A stretch of 64,000 nucleotides of DNA from Dromaius novaehollandiae. Its lineage: Eukaryota; Chordata; Aves; Casuariiformes; Dromaiidae. Positions 1 through 12,664 of this stretch are shown piece after piece. The notes below the pieces were generated by a model. It was not told the DNA's origin and searched no databases. It saw only the letters and a program-made list of their open reading frames with translations. The stretch covers positions 30,263,501 through 30,327,500 of the forward strand of contig NC_088106.1 in NCBI RefSeq assembly GCF_036370855.1, written 5' to 3'. Numbering within the stretch: position 1 is the first letter of the stretch; every line of letters starts with the position of its first letter. The translations under genes and the position numbers were made by a program.

Positions 1-204
1 CCCAAGACAGAGGCATTCATTAAGTGGAACATTTGTATCAAGAAGTTTCTTCTCTTCCACCTCTCCTCAAGTTCCTTTTCTGAGATTTTTTGGGCATAGA
101 TCAAGATAAAGATGCACATGTTCACTTAGGAAGAATTCAACACACTCTTAACCCATCTTGGAGCAAGAGCTGAGGCAGTGATGCCCAATGAGCGGAGAAT
201 GGGA

Positions 205-318
205 AAAGCATCCAGGAGACCTGCAGTTTGTTTGCAGCTTAGACCCCACCTGCCTGGATGAGTAGGGGAAGTTAGCTGAGCTGCCTATATCTCATTTTCC
301 CCTGTATGGAATGAAGAA
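205..318 (+). repeat. possible degraded tRNA-derived SINE body
   Basis: The order of short words here matches the body of amniote tRNA-derived SINEs: a 'caggagacctg' stretch just 3' of where a tRNA-like head would end, then a 'ggggaagttagct' stretch, then 'ctcattttcccctgta'. The match is patchy and no clean A or B box is visible, so this may be coincidence. Confidence 0.3.
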
Positions 319-325
319 GGATGGA

Positions 326-1555
326 AATTCCCAGAAGGCAGTGTGCCAGGGACCAGGAGTGGTGGAAAGGACTACCTGATGTGTATTTTTTCCTGATGAG
401 ATTTGATGCTGTGGCAACTTCCACAGAGCAGTAGCACAGTGCTGGTGCTAATGCTCTGCAGAGGAAAGAGCTAGTTGTCAGTAGCTCGACCGGGACAGGA
501 GCTTTCAAGAGACGCCTTCTCCGTCTCTGGCTCCATGTCATGCTGCCTCTTTGTACAGCACCTTGCACCTGAAGCAGACTGAGCCCTCTGTGCACCTCTG
601 CTGCTGGGAGGGAAGGACAGATCTTGCTGTCAGCCTGGAAAAGTGGTGTTCAGGAAAGCACGAAATCTAGGCCAGAAAAAACAGAGGCAGCCCCCTTGGG
701 GGACCCATCTCGCACGTAGTGACCAGGACTGGGACCTGGTGCCCCAGGAGAGGCAGGACCTCCTCCTGATCCCACAACCAGGCAGCATGTTTTACAAGGT
801 AAGGTGAGCTTCACCTACTAGGTGAAACCTAGCTTCCCAGTTTAGTCTAGAGCTGGCATCTCAGCATCTCGCTCGAAGGGTGCCCAGGAGCCTGACAGCA
901 GGTGAGGCTCTAGCTGCTGAGCCTGGGGCTTGCCATGTGGCCTTGGCATACTCTTTCACAGGTGTTTCCCCATGTTACCCTTAGAAGTCCCCTCTTAGCT
1001 TTGGCCGAGGCGGGTTATGGTTGGTAATTTAAATGGTGCTTCACAATTTTATAAAAATGGAGGAAGGAATGAAAACAGGTCTTTGTCCACCAAATGAAAT
1101 TCTCCCCCAGCTGCCCACATGCCTTGATGATCCTCAGCCCTCGGTGAGAAATAAATGAGTCACACCACTTGGCCCAGGAGCCAATAAACCTGGTGGTGGT
1201 GAAAAGGGTCAGTGGGGGACAGGTACCAAGGCAAGGACCAAGGTGCTCGGCATACTTTCTCCTCGTCCCCTGCCACCCACACCAAACAGGGCAGCTCCTC
1301 CACACGTCCCCACAGGGCCGCTGTCTGAGGCACATGGGAAAAGCCAAGCCGTCTCTGCTTATCTCTCGCCAGTGATATAAGCCCTTCATTCACCAGACTG
1401 CCCCAGATTCCTTCTGAACTCACCATTAATACAGCCAGACTCAGGCCATTAAGCAAATCTAAACAACATGCTGTACAAGGCTTCCAAAAAGCCAATCTCA
1501 AAATAACTTGCACTCTAATGCAAGAAGCAGACAAAGCTAAAGAAAAGCAGAGGAG
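326..1555. other. unassigned single-copy DNA
   Basis: I recognise no gene or repeat. Two overlapping minus-strand frames of 124 codons each (1015-1389 and 1160-1534) lie in different phases of the same DNA and resemble no family I know, which suggests chance frames. Confidence 0.5.
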
Positions 1556-1559
1556 CAGC

Positions 1560-2075
1560 CACCCTTCAAGCTAAAGCATGTTATTAAGGAATATTCCTTT
1601 TTTGAAGTTTGTTGATTTTATTTTTATCATATTTTAGCACAAACCCTTTTCATGTTATAAATTAAGTAACTGCTGCAGAAGGGTTATGGTTTTTTTTTTT
1701 AGATGCATTTCCTATAGAGAGATTTTTAAAGTTTCCAGTACAAAAAAATATAAAAAAATCATGGAAAGCTGTGTTGAATTATGTGATACATTGAAATTAA
1801 AATGAAATTCCAAATTATCTTGCAGTCAGGGGCTGATGTGGACTGAGTGATAATAAATAAAGGTTAAAAGGACATTGGCAAGTCTTTTTTCATGGCTTTC
1901 AATTTTTCCCCTCCCTGTTGTTTGTAAAACCTCTTAGAAGATTAAAAATAATATTTCTTTCCCTATTGATTTTTTTTTCTTTTTCCACATTTGAAAACAG
2001 CATTTATTTATTTTCTGTGTTTCTAATGGAGCTGCTATTAATGTGGCTTTATTTGTTCTCTGCTTAGCTTGTGCT
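1560..2075. promoter_or_regulatory. AT-rich block, candidate conserved non-coding element
   Basis: The segment is markedly more AT-rich than its flanks, has no transposon signature, and carries repeated TAAT/ATTA-type cores plus runs such as 'gtgataataaataaagg' near 1850. This texture is common in conserved enhancers near developmental genes, but ordinary AT-rich intergenic DNA can look the same. Confidence 0.25.
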
Positions 2076-2079
2076 TTCG

Positions 2080-4555
2080 TCTTGCAGAGGGACTCATTTG
2101 CAGGAAGGGTGCTCATTAGAAGGACCTGCCACAGCTCAGCATCTACCAGGATCAAACGTCTCCTCAAAGGGCCAGATGAAGGCTGAAGTCACCAATAAAA
2201 ACATTGACCTTGGGACAGTCACCCAAGAAACTCAGTTCATTTTACTTTGGCACTTGATATCCCTAGGTCTAGAGCTACACTCTGGTCCAGAGGCTCCATC
2301 CAGTTGTGCCCTATGTTCCCAATGTTAGACAGATGAGAAGATACCAACGTCTTCTGAAGGGAGGATTTGGAAAAATACCTGTCTGAAACTGAATCTTTCC
2401 TTCTGCCACAGGCGTGTGTGGCAGGCAAGTCTTTATCAAAATACACTGCACCAACTGGAGGTGTAGGAAGGTGAAAAAAAAAAAAAGATTTCTCTTTTTA
2501 ACAATACCAACTTGCTCTATGTCTAGGCTGGGCTTTGGGGTGAGGTTTGCTGGGATGTGGGCATTTTCTCACTTGTTTTGGGGTTTTTTGGTTGGATTTT
2601 TTGGAGGGAGGAGGTTTGAAAGATATCTAAACTTTGAAACTTTAGACCATATGACCGTGTAAACTGTAATGGGTATCACAATCTTCATTAACTGGAGGGG
2701 GAGATTTTTGATGTAATAAATATCAAACTGTTTGAAAATGAATGCGCAATGTAAAATTGAGATGGTCTTGTTATTCATACAGGCACTCATGACACTTTAA
2801 GACAAATACATTTATGCATTTAAAATGGATGTACTGTGCAGGCCTGTGAAGATGGCTAACTATGAAACTATTTAAAGACATTTACTGACTCAGTTGTAGG
2901 ATGAGAAGAAAATAAAAACCTCGGGTACCTTAATGCTTCTAGATCAAGAGGAGGGGCTCTGATATGATTTTAAACATGCTGAATAAATGATTTGTTATGA
3001 ATTGTTTACTCAGATGTAGCCCAGAGCTAAACAAGCTGCTTGCACCTGACGTGGACTGGGTACACAAACCTTTCTGTGTGGAGTGCGCTGACACTTCCAA
3101 ATTGCCCATTAAACAGTTACACTAATTTCAAGGCCTTCAAAGTATTTCATCCTGGCGTGGACGAGCAAACTACTCCCTGTGCCCTGTCCCGGGGCTGCAT
3201 CACCCTTCTGGGTAAGATGGATCCCGGATGTCAGCCTGAACCTCCTTGGAGCAGCTTTGGCCCCTGGCCTTCACCTGTCCCCACTTTCAGCCCAGGTTCC
3301 TCATCTTCCCCATGAAAATGCCACGGGAGATGAGTAATTAACATTAGTTAAGGAGAAGTTTCAGTTTCACAGATTTTGGTCAGTTCAACCAGCTGCCTGT
3401 AGGAAGAGAAAATGCCAAGAAAGATTCATTTGTTTCCTCATAATTCATTAAAATGGTCATAGCCTTGTTTCTGGATGCAACACTTCAGGTATCATTTAAT
3501 GCATTTAAAATATTAAAGATATCAACCTATCTCTATGTAGTAGATGTCCACTTGAAGCTGAGATTTGGCCTTAACAGTTGGTTATGAGGATCAGTTCAGA
3601 GAAAATTTCAAGTTTTAAAGACAACAGCAGACAATTCCCAGATAAAATATTTGATTGGTTCATCGATGTAAAGCCTCTCATGCTTCTTCCCTCAAGTTTT
3701 CTGCTCCTCTCCTTTGACCTCAGGCAACGAGAGATCAAATGGATAATCATCCTTTCTTGCCCTGGGAGTGCTTTTCTGTTGGGAAAACAAAACATTTTTT
3801 GAGGAAAATGATTGTCTTTAGAAAAAGACAATTTCTATTAATTAAAAATTGCTTTTGTAACAGGAAATGGCTTTCTGTTGACAAAACCTGTTTCAGTAGG
3901 TAGTACTTGAGTATTCTCACATTAAAGCTATGAGTATTTAGGATCTTATGTGCACATCAGTCCACATCTCTACTGTCTCTCCATGCGGATCCACCATTAA
4001 GTTGCCGAGGCCCTGGCTGAGTGCTGGTTTGACTTTCTGCTTTAGAAAACTCAGATGATCTTATCTTCTGAGAGGTGCCATGAAGGACAGTGCATTGCAG
4101 ACTGTGTGGCATGGACAGCAGTATGGGATGTGCCATACAGGTACTACAGCTGAGGTGGAGATTCGGACTGGGCGTTGGACTAGCCTCCTCCTGTGTCAGC
4201 ATCCAGCAGGGAGCTATTACGAGCCAGGTTGCCAACAGCTTTCATTATACATGCTTGAAGCAGACACTGAAGTTGTCCGCTCCCAGGTTTTCATTTAATT
4301 CAGGAAAGCAAAAGACTTTGGTGAGACTGGGAGCAGCTCTGTGCTCTGCTCCCTGCGCGGCAGCTGTGCGAAAGCACAGAAGACTTTTAGATGCCCAGGA
4401 GTGGGTTGGGGAATGTGGTAATGCCTTTATATACATCAGGGAGGCAGTTTTGTCTGCAGTAATGTTTGCAGTAGTGGTTTTTGTCTTGAAAAGACTACAG
4501 CAGCATTAGGGGGCTTGGAGCTGGATGATAAGAATATTAGATGTTATTCATGCCT
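2080..4555. other. unassigned DNA
   Basis: I see a short A-run near 2475, a G/T-rich stretch at about 2570-2620, and short frames without domains. No repeat family or exon is recognisable. Confidence 0.5.
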
Positions 4556-4559
4556 CTAA

Positions 4560-4860
4560 TCAGAAGGGAGAATGGAGGGATTGGGATGGCTTACCTTAGG
4601 GAGAAGAACGGCTCTGCCGAAGGTATTCAGAGTAATGAGTGGCAGTGAAAGGAGAGCTGGATCTAGAAAACAGATCTCAGTTCATCGCTCCTGAAAAATG
4701 GAAATATTCTTGCACTGTCAGCTCTTAACCTGTGGAACTCACTGCCATAGGACACTGTGGAGTTTAAGAACGATCGCAAAGATTTTTTTTTTTAAAGACA
4801 GATTAAACTTCAGCTGCTCTAAGCAATAATCCAGCCCAAAATCCTAGAGAGGAGGAAAAG
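4560..4860 (+). repeat. CR1 LINE fragment (3' non-coding portion)
   Basis: The stretch at about 4728-4760 ('ctgtggaactcactgcc' followed by 'ggacactgtgga') is the characteristic 3' region of sauropsid CR1 elements, in sense orientation. The upstream 150 bp fit a decayed CR1 more loosely. The copy is 5'-truncated, as nearly all CR1 insertions are, and clearly old. An internal T10 run at about 4784-4793 was probably acquired after insertion. Confidence 0.6.
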
Positions 4861-4864
4861 CCCT

Positions 4865-5685
4865 CTGCATTCAATGGGGAACGTGGCATCCCCAGAAGGC
4901 ACCTGAGCTGGCTGAGCCATTCGTAACAAAAATCTCTCCCTTAACTGCTGCGCAGGAGGACTGGGCTGACCCCGCTCCTGTGGCAGACATTTGGGTTGTG
5001 TCCCAAAAGCTGGGTCAGTGGGAACCAGGTAGTGGCGCCTATCGCAGAATGATGCGAGTCCTTGACTGACCGAGCCTGGAGGGCCACATTTTACAGATGT
5101 CCTTGTCTTGCTTTCCTCATCAGCCTAATGCATTACAGGGGAGTATTTTAATCATTCTTAAACTAGTTATTCATACATCCAAATCAGAGAAGATATCACA
5201 GAATGGGATATTATGTCTGCATTTAGAGGGTGATAGGCCAGACCAGACAGCTTTGGCTTCATGCCTTTTGAGCTAGCATGCCTGCATGGCGGCTGGCCTT
5301 ATCTTCACCGCACTTCAGGTTTGGGGAAAGGAGAACAGGCGCTCTGCAGTGCTTGCCAGTCTTGGGCAAAGCAGTTACTTCTCTTTATTGCCGGCTTGGC
5401 TTTGAACACCCAATATCTGGACAGTGAGGAAGGAGGGCCCTCCTGACGATGCTGGAGACGCAGCTGTCCTAGGGCAGCACAAGGCAGATAGTTGCCAGAA
5501 AACCTGTGCGTGGCAGATCTGCAAAACTCCCCTTTTCCCAGGGGAGCTTGTCTCCTTTGTGCCCAGAGGTCTCACTCCACCATTACAAGGTGCAACTTTC
5601 CTGCTATAGCACGCTGGCACCCCTGCACTGGGAAAGCCCTTCCTGAAGAGGGTAGGACATTTATTTTTCAGTCCTTCATGCCACT
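4865..5685. other. unassigned DNA
   Basis: Overlapping short frames lie on both strands at 5261-5740, none with a recognisable domain. I see no transposon signature before the SINE tail that follows. Confidence 0.45.
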
Positions 5686-5689
5686 AGTA

Positions 5690-5832
5690 AAAGAAAAGCC
5701 ATTAATGCCTCAATTTTTTTTCAGACTGTCAGCTCTTTAGAAGGTAGAGAGCTAACCAAGACGTATTTGTACAGTGCCTAGCACAGCCAGAACTTACAGC
5801 TCATGGGCCTCTGCTTGCCAAAAAACCATCAA
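5690..5832 (+). repeat. SINE relic (tRNA-SINE with CR1-type tail), 3' part
   Basis: The sequence runs 'atgcctcaattt', then 'gactgtcagctctttag', then 'tatttgtacagtgcctagcac'. That is the order found in the 3' half of a SINE family widespread in turtles, crocodilians and, as relics, birds. The tRNA head is not recognisable here. It shares its family with the relic at 52320-52560, while the piece at 36500-36625 looks like a head of this kind of element. Confidence 0.6.
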
Positions 5833-6112
5833 TATTGATAACAATACAACACCAAGAAACGTTCCTGAGTTTTAATTCCTTGTGGACCATTCACTGTGAT
5901 GGCATCTGGAGCCTTAGGGGCAGCATTGTGCCAAAAAAGGGCACATCTAATTAAATTTCTTCAGTATACATAAAGACTTCCGTAACCTCTATTTTGAGGC
6001 ACAGTACTTCTCATGAGTGAATATGTATTTCTAAAAGAAGAAAAGAAGAAAAGGCAGAATATCAGCCTCTCTCTGGGGAATAGCTGTAAATTGGGGTGTG
6101 AGGCTTGGCTCA

Positions 6113-6136
6113 CCCCCCCCCCCCCCCCCCCCCCCC
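6113..6136. repeat. poly(C) tract of 24
   Basis: An uninterrupted run of 24 C residues. The G-rich complement can form a G-quadruplex and the C strand an i-motif. Such long runs are unstable and often mis-sized in assemblies. Confidence 0.95.
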
Positions 6137-6716
6137 GCCTTTAGTCAGTGCAGTCTGGTGAAGAGAAACATCCATGAGAGATTGGGGTATGATCAGCTTA
6201 ATGGAGACTTCTCTAAATCCCCATGGGAGACGCACATGAAATATGCAGTACCCATCATCAGAGTTTTTCGGGAGGAAAAAAGGGAATAAACAAAACCATC
6301 CTAATTTTTAGGGCTGCACTGGGAAACCAGCAACAAGTAAAAGCCTGCCTTGCTTTAAACTCCAAAGTTTCATCAGAGCAGACTTTCTTATCGCTCTGCC
6401 TACAATGTATATGATACTTTATTAGCATCTTCCGCAGTAATCCCAGCAAAACTGAAGAAAAAAGTGTCAGATCAAAAGGGGGAGTATGAAAGCAGGCGGC
6501 TAAGCAGGTTGCTGGGATTCTAATGATTGCTTCCTTCATTCTCTGAGTGTCACACACAACATCTCTAAGCCCAGCGCAGCGCGTAAGCCACACAAATAGC
6601 CATATTTGTTAACATTCATGTGACTCTTTCGTCTGAGCTGTATTTCCTTGAGTACACCACAATGAAGAGTTTCTTTTAATAGGGATCAACCGGGAAAAAC
6701 AACTGCGAGGGACTTT

Positions 6717-6763
6717 TCTCTCCCTCTCCCTCTCTCTCTCTCACTCCCTCTCTCACTCTCTCT
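6717..6763. repeat. (CT)n pyrimidine tract
   Basis: Imperfect CT/CCCT repeat, almost purely pyrimidine with occasional A. It lies inside the candidate regulatory block. Confidence 0.85.
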
Positions 6764-6794
6764 AAACCTTTTACACTGCGGTTGAACAAGCCTC

Positions 6795-6813
6795 TGGATA
6801 AAGACTTTATCCA
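6795..6813. promoter_or_regulatory. perfect 19-bp inverted repeat with GATA words
   Basis: TGGATAAAG-A-CTTTATCCA: two nine-base arms are exact reverse complements around one central A. Each arm carries GGATAA, close to the GATA-factor consensus (WGATAR). A chance palindrome of this length is uncommon in a window this size. A head-to-head factor-binding site is possible but not shown. Confidence 0.5.
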
Positions 6814-7114
6814 AAAACCCCCTCTTTAAAGTTATTTCAAATTTCTCTGCAAGGCTTTCAGAAATCTGTTTGTTTGAGGGCAGAATTAGATGTGACCGGC
6901 GTTTTATTGTGACATAAAACCATATTTCTTCCCTGGAAGATTAAAAAATAAAATCGGTTAATAAGAAAAGCTGTCAGCAACAGAAAATGGCTGACATAAT
7001 CCGTTTATCCTCCGAGCAATAAAGATATTGGTCCTTGGGAGTCTATCCTCTCTCTCATGTTATTTCGCCCAAAACATTATCTTCCCAGCATTCTGATGGA
7101 TTAAGAAGTCATAT

Positions 7115-8440
7115 GGGAGATAGCAGGGAAATGACAGATACAAAAAAAATAATATCCTTTCATTTCCCCTCCTCCCTGCACTCTCTCTCTCTTTCTCTCT
7201 CTCTTTTTCTCTCCCGCCCCTCCTTCCCCTTCCTCCCTCTCTCTTTCTTTCTGTGTCCCCTTGGAAAAGTGGCCGATCCATTTATTCCCAGAATTCCAGC
7301 GCTCTGTGAAAATCCCAATAGGTTAACCCTGATTTGGTGAGGAGAAGTGACACAGAACTTTTTATACGGCTCATTCACTTTCTCACACGCAGAGGCTAAC
7401 AACATCACAGCTTAGTTCCTTTCAACATATTTATGTGCCTGTTTGTGTGCCTAAAAAAAGGTCTTTCTACCAATTCCTGTGGCTGGCTGCCATATCTGAA
7501 TATCTCCTGAATTTTTAGAAATTACAGTCACAGCCCTTCTGTTCCTTTGTTGAAGCATGTCTGAGCTGCTGGCTAAAGGAAGAGTAAACCAGAGATGAAA
7601 TCCACCACTTTTTTAGAGTGGAGGAGTCCTGGGATTCATTCTTTTTAGGGCAGACGAAGTCTATGGATGGAAGAGGGCTCTGGTCCTCAGACAGTTCCTC
7701 TCCTGCACTCATGAGCATCTTCATCATACCCTACTCTGGCAAAAGGTAGCCACCCTAGGAGGTCATCTCCCCAGCAGAAGAGTAAGAGGCTGCACTCATG
7801 GTCTGTGGAAATGCCCAGACCTCTCTGCAGTGGCATCGGGGAGGCTATGGTTTCTTTTCCAGCCTTGCTTGTCAAGAAGCAGTTCATATAAGGACCAAGG
7901 ACTCTCTGAAGGCAGCCAAGTGAACTTATCCTACAGCAGTTGTCTGGAGATCTGGTTCATTATTTCCCCTCCTCAGTCTCTTCCTGGGAAAGCTTGTTCC
8001 AAGTGAATGCTCTGAGATGTGGCCAATGGGCTGTGAATTTTACTCAGGTGAATTTTTTCAAGTCATGAAGAAGTGCGGGTGATACCCCATGGCCACTCAG
8101 AGGAGGGATGGTCCTGTGGAGACGGGTGGGAAGGTGTGTTCTCCCACATTCAGAGGAATAGTGCTGAGATCAACTGCCTGTCTGGAGGCCCTGAGGTTAC
8201 TAGTGAAAAAACATGGTGCAAAGCTGAGGTCACAGGGCTCTGAGGCACGCTGCTTTGATGCTGACACTTCCCAGAACTACGTGTCTGGTGGCTTTCCACC
8301 CCACATGAGTAGACTTTGCATTTCCCTCTTCGTCAGAGACTCTGAGAAGCCAGTTCTGGCTACCCATTCATGTCCTGCCACTGCTTTGTCAGACTAGGCT
8401 CCTCTCTGGTGTCAAAGCAAATGCCCTGAAATACTTCCGA
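7115..8440. other. pyrimidine tract then unassigned DNA
   Basis: 7180-7252 is a CT-rich tract that generates spurious Ser/Leu-rich and Arg/Glu-rich frames on the two strands. The rest, including the 102-codon frame at 8089-8397, shows no recognisable domain or repeat. Confidence 0.5.
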
Positions 8441-8444
8441 AGTG

Positions 8445-8915
8445 CAGGGATGAGGGCTGGGAGGGACACAGGATGCCATCTAATCCATTTCCACTGCCTA
8501 GGACAGGATCAGTGAGGTCTAAGGCATCCCTGATGGATGTTCATCTAACCTCTTTCTAAAACTTCCAATAATTGAGACTCCACAGCCTCCCCAGGCAATT
8601 TATTCCAGTGCTTCGCTATCCATAGCACAAGAGTGTTTTTCCGAACATCTAACTTAAATCTTCTGTGCTGCAATTTAGGGCTGTTACTTCTCTCCCTTTC
8701 CCCAGCAGACACAAAGAACAATTTACTGTCTTTCTCTTTTCAGCAACCTTTTAGCTAGTAGAAGACTATCGAGAGAGGAAATGAGCAGGAGGAGTGATCT
8801 CTTCTCCCCATCCTGCTCGTTTCTTTTCCAGATGTACCAGCCATAGTTCTTTCAATTTTTCCTGCAAGATTATGTTTTCTGGACCTACAACCACTTTCCT
8901 ACCTGTCCCGTGCTA
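8445..8915 (-). repeat. CR1 LINE fragment, antisense
   Basis: Read on the plus strand, this follows the reverse complement of CR1 3' sequence: 'gctgggagggacac' near 8457, then 'catccctgatggatg' at about 8525, 'gagactccacagcctcc' at 8574, 'ggcaatttattccagtgctt' near 8594, and 'tgttttctggacct' near 8873. The order and spacing match sauropsid CR1 copies. It is 5'-truncated and has point changes but no large break, making it one of the better preserved repeats here. Confidence 0.85.
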
Positions 8916-11134
8916 AGCATGGGATTATCAGGGTTTAAGGTTGTATTTGGGGAGGACTCCTCTGGCCTTCTCTTTGCTCACTTTTCTCTCCTGGGTCACC
9001 TCACAGCTTTGGCTCACGATCCTCTCTCAGTTACAGTGACTAAAACGTGTTGCCAATTGTTTTTTGTCCAAACAAGTCAAAATACATGAAAACGGAAATT
9101 TTAAAGAAAAACATGCACCCTCTTTGACAACATAAATGGAAATTTTCTTCTGTTTAATTCCTTTACATTTTGTGGCTGTTTTTCATAAGTTCCTTCACTT
9201 TTTTCCTCCCCAAATCAGTTCTGTTTCACTTTGCTATTGTGTGTCATTTGATGGATTATAAAGGATATGTTGTCAACTTTTTGCACGCTATTCATCCGAC
9301 ATGTGGATTGGGGGATTTGCCTGCAAATGGTTCCTCAGATCTCTCCATCTGTCTCCTGCCTAGATATGTTTTCTTTTTGCAGACCATGTTGTAAAATGAA
9401 AAATGCATATGCTCATGATAAAAAGCAGCATTTTTAGATCTTTTCTTTTAACAAAAAGGATAAGTATCATCAACTGTAATGTTCATTAAGGTTGCAAAAG
9501 TGTAGCATGGAGCTATGGGTATGGTTCTTCCACAGCACTCTGTGTCTGAGAAGCAAAGCAACCTGCTTTCCTCTGGTCGCACTCTTTTCCAATGGTCGAA
9601 GAACCTATGGAGAAAAAAAAATCATAAATTGAACTAGGCAGGAGTCAGTTTTGCCAGGCTGAGATTTATTTCAAGATAATATTTTAACCATGTTATTGGA
9701 CTGTATTAGTAAGAGCTAAATAAAGTTTACTTAAAAAAAAAACTGAAGTAGCTTGGGATGCACTTTATTTTTTTTTTTTTTAAATCAGATTGAAATTTTT
9801 TTCTAAACTACACTTTCCCCTCGAAGTTTTCATTTCTGTAATCTCCCAACAGAAAGCATATAACATAAAAGTTTTTATCAACCACTAATCATTCTTAAAA
9901 GACCTTGAATGCCTTTTCTCTTCCTTTATTTAATGAATACAAACATTTCCTTGATGTTACTTCTGAAGCTATAAGACAGTCTGCATATTCATGTCAGAGT
10001 ATTTTAAAGATCACCCTGATACTGGAGATGCTGGTAGCAGAGCAAAAGTGCCTAAAAGAGCTCCAGCAAAATTCAGCGTACCATCTCTGAAGCCGGCTAC
10101 TGTAAAGGTCAGGCTCCTGGATGTGTAGCTGCGGCTCAGTGACAGCTCTTTCAGGAGCAGACCACTCACAAAGCCCTCAGAACTTGCTAAACAGGCAGGT
10201 TTCACCCTTTCAACATGTGCTAACAACGTAAAGACCCAGACTTGTAGCTGTAACCTTTATCCACTTCCCACATTCCCCCCCCCCCCCAAAAGGATATCCA
10301 TGTTCCAGATGATTTTTGAAGCAGATAAAATCCATGGTTTGTATATGGGGTTTGTACATGAAAAATAATAAAAAAGATCCAGTGTGAATATGAGCAGTTG
10401 ACTTTTCCAGCATGATGTCTCAAGAGTTTGTTAGATGACCCCAAAATCTGACCACAAACCCCACTCTGAACTGTTATAACACACTGAAAATATCAGTATA
10501 TTTCCAGTAAACAGATTCCTTTGTAGAGGAGAGCTTTAAGCTGAAAGTGATATTCAACCTTAACTCCATCCAGCACTTCTGTATCTGTCCAGACATGAGC
10601 AGAGGTTGAAAAACATTGTTATTTCCACAGTGGGACAAAAATAGCTTAGAGATCCTTCTCAAAAGCTGGCAGACAATTCAAGGGATTGCCAGGAGTGAAG
10701 AATCACCAGGTGAAAATATATAAGTATGTGGAAAAACTAGAACAACCGAGTCATCCGCCTATCAGCACCAATTCAGGTAGCTCTCTAGGGAGGAGGTTGT
10801 ACTGATTACCAAATAAACAGAGGCCATTGACTGCAGGGACAGAGGGAGTTGAGTATATTTACTTCCAACTGAGCAAATTTGTCAACAGTCTGTAAAACAC
10901 ATGATTACTGTGGAATTACATGTATTACATTTCATATTTATTCTTATTTTTATTTAAAATATAGATATTCTTTAGGGCTACATTCAGATGAAAAGCAAGG
11001 ATTAAATGTAAGAAACAAAACTGGAATTCAATAGCAGCTGAACATAGAAACTATTAAAGCAATTAAGTAGAGGATAAGGTTTAAAAACAAAGAAATACCC
11101 CATGAAAAAGGCCAAGATTTAAAGAAGAGAGGGA

Positions 11135-11200
11135 AGACAAAATCACAGACCTGGGCTGGCCCTCAAATGGCCATCCAGGTACTTCTGAAGTCCTCAGATC
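11135..11200 (-). repeat. possible CR1 3' end, antisense
   Basis: The stretch 'aatcacagacctgggctgg' followed by 'ctcaaatggccatccag' resembles the reverse complement of the terminal segment of many CR1 copies. The piece is short and diverged. Confidence 0.3.
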
Positions 11201-11329
11201 AGCTGAGCTGATGTCCCAGTATGCTGTCACTTTTCCACCAGACCTCCTCAGGTCCCACTGATTTGTGATCCTGTTCTACAAGCACTGAAAGCCTCTGTTT
11301 GCCTGTGTGTGCACACTTATGCATACTCT

Positions 11330-11440
11330 TTCCATGATTCATAGATTTTTAAAGCTTTGAAGGGGCTTTACATTTAGCCAGTCTCACTCTGTGGCACTAC
11401 AAAGACCAGAAAATTTCCCAGTCCTTAGTCCTCTGGGGAG
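11330..11440 (-). repeat. possible CR1 3' end, antisense
   Basis: 'attcatagatttttaaagc' and the following 'catttagccagtctcactctg' resemble the antisense 3' end of another CR1 subfamily common in turtles and crocodilians. No body of the element is recognisable beyond this end. Confidence 0.4.
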
Positions 11441-12664
11441 AAATGACTCATCCTTGCTATGTACATGAAGGCTGTTAGCCCAGGGACTTGTTGGATTACA
11501 GTCTGTCTTCTAGACAGGACATTGCTTTTGTGACATGAAGAGGAGAAGGGAGAATCTCTTCTCTTAAACTCACTGCACAGAATTTGCATCCAGTCTCCAG
11601 ATTGAATTTTTTCTGATTTTACCTCCAAGCAATAGGATTGTATTTGGCCTTTCTCTGCTCTGCTAAAAGGAACTTACCATGCCTGATACCTTATTTTCCT
11701 GTAGGTCTTTGTCACATATGACTTGGTCTCTTCTGAGACTTCAGAGCTTTCTCTTTGTCAGCCTGAGTGGGTTGAGCTGCTTTGGATTCTCATTTTAAGA
11801 TGTGTTCCCAAAATCACATATCATAGCAGGTCTTCTCTGCCAGCTGGACTTTGTTAGTTCATCTGAAGATAAGACATGGAAGTGGAGTTACTTCTTTTCT
11901 TTTATGCACATCCCTGCATTAGGGAAAGGACAGTAATTTTACCCTCCATCTATCGCCTGCTCCATGACGGAAAAGGTAGGGAAGCTATGATTGGAGTTGG
12001 TGACATATCATCACCCTTTGGCACAACCAGAGAAGCCAACTCATGACTTAGTCAGACTTAGTGTCAGGCTGCTCCTCTGTGGCTCTCCGTTGCTGGGGTC
12101 TTGGACGCTGATCTCTTAGATACCACTTGGTATTGTCTTTGCTTTACAGTAGCATCTGAAGTTGGCTCTACCGAGGTGAGGCTGCCATGTTGGGAGCTGC
12201 TGTCTAGACAAGTAGCAGGAGCTCATCTCTACCTAAAGTTACCAGCAGGGACAGATGTGTGAAGGTCTGGAGGTGATGCAGAGACTCAGACAGCAGCTTT
12301 GCAGCAGCTCTATCAGCACAAGCATCTCCCAAGTCCCAGGCTGGTGCCCTGTGTGCTAGAACACAAATATTTTCCTTATTCTGTTCGCCCCCAAGGGGCT
12401 CCTGAGGATGTTGTTAGATGCTATAATGACTAGATCCCAAGCTCACCCTATCCTAAGGCACCAAATAATCTAGATAGCCTGAAAGTCCCTAAGTGATACT
12501 GACCGTCAGTATTTCCATCTCTGCCAATGGCTAATAGCACCCTACAACTACTGCTTTGTTGGCACAGGCACAACAGACAGTAAGGAGGATGGAGAGGAGG
12601 AGGCACAGAGAAGCATGCACACACACACTTACACACGCTCACAGGGATAAAAAGGATAACTGGA

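Larger units (their letters stand above)
6380..7110. promoter_or_regulatory. candidate conserved non-coding element with 19-bp palindrome
   Basis: A non-repetitive block with TAAT-type cores ('ggttaataag' near 6955), TGACAG/CTGTCA words of the kind bound by TALE homeodomain proteins (about 6971 and 7132), and a perfect inverted repeat at 6795-6813. A CT-rich tract at 6717-6763 interrupts it. No long frame or transposon signature is present. The enhancer interpretation is inferred from texture only. Confidence 0.35.
8920..12660. other. unassigned DNA with homopolymers and weak CR1 ends
   Basis: The stretch contains an A10 run (9733-9742), a T14 run (9768-9781) and a C13 run (10275-10287). About 9600-9730 is AT-rich and may be another regulatory block. 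Two short weak CR1-like ends are listed separately. I see no supported exon. Confidence 0.45.

Noticed and set aside
7060-7408. Arg/Glu-rich minus frames
   Set aside because: Translation of the CT-rich tract at 7180-7252.
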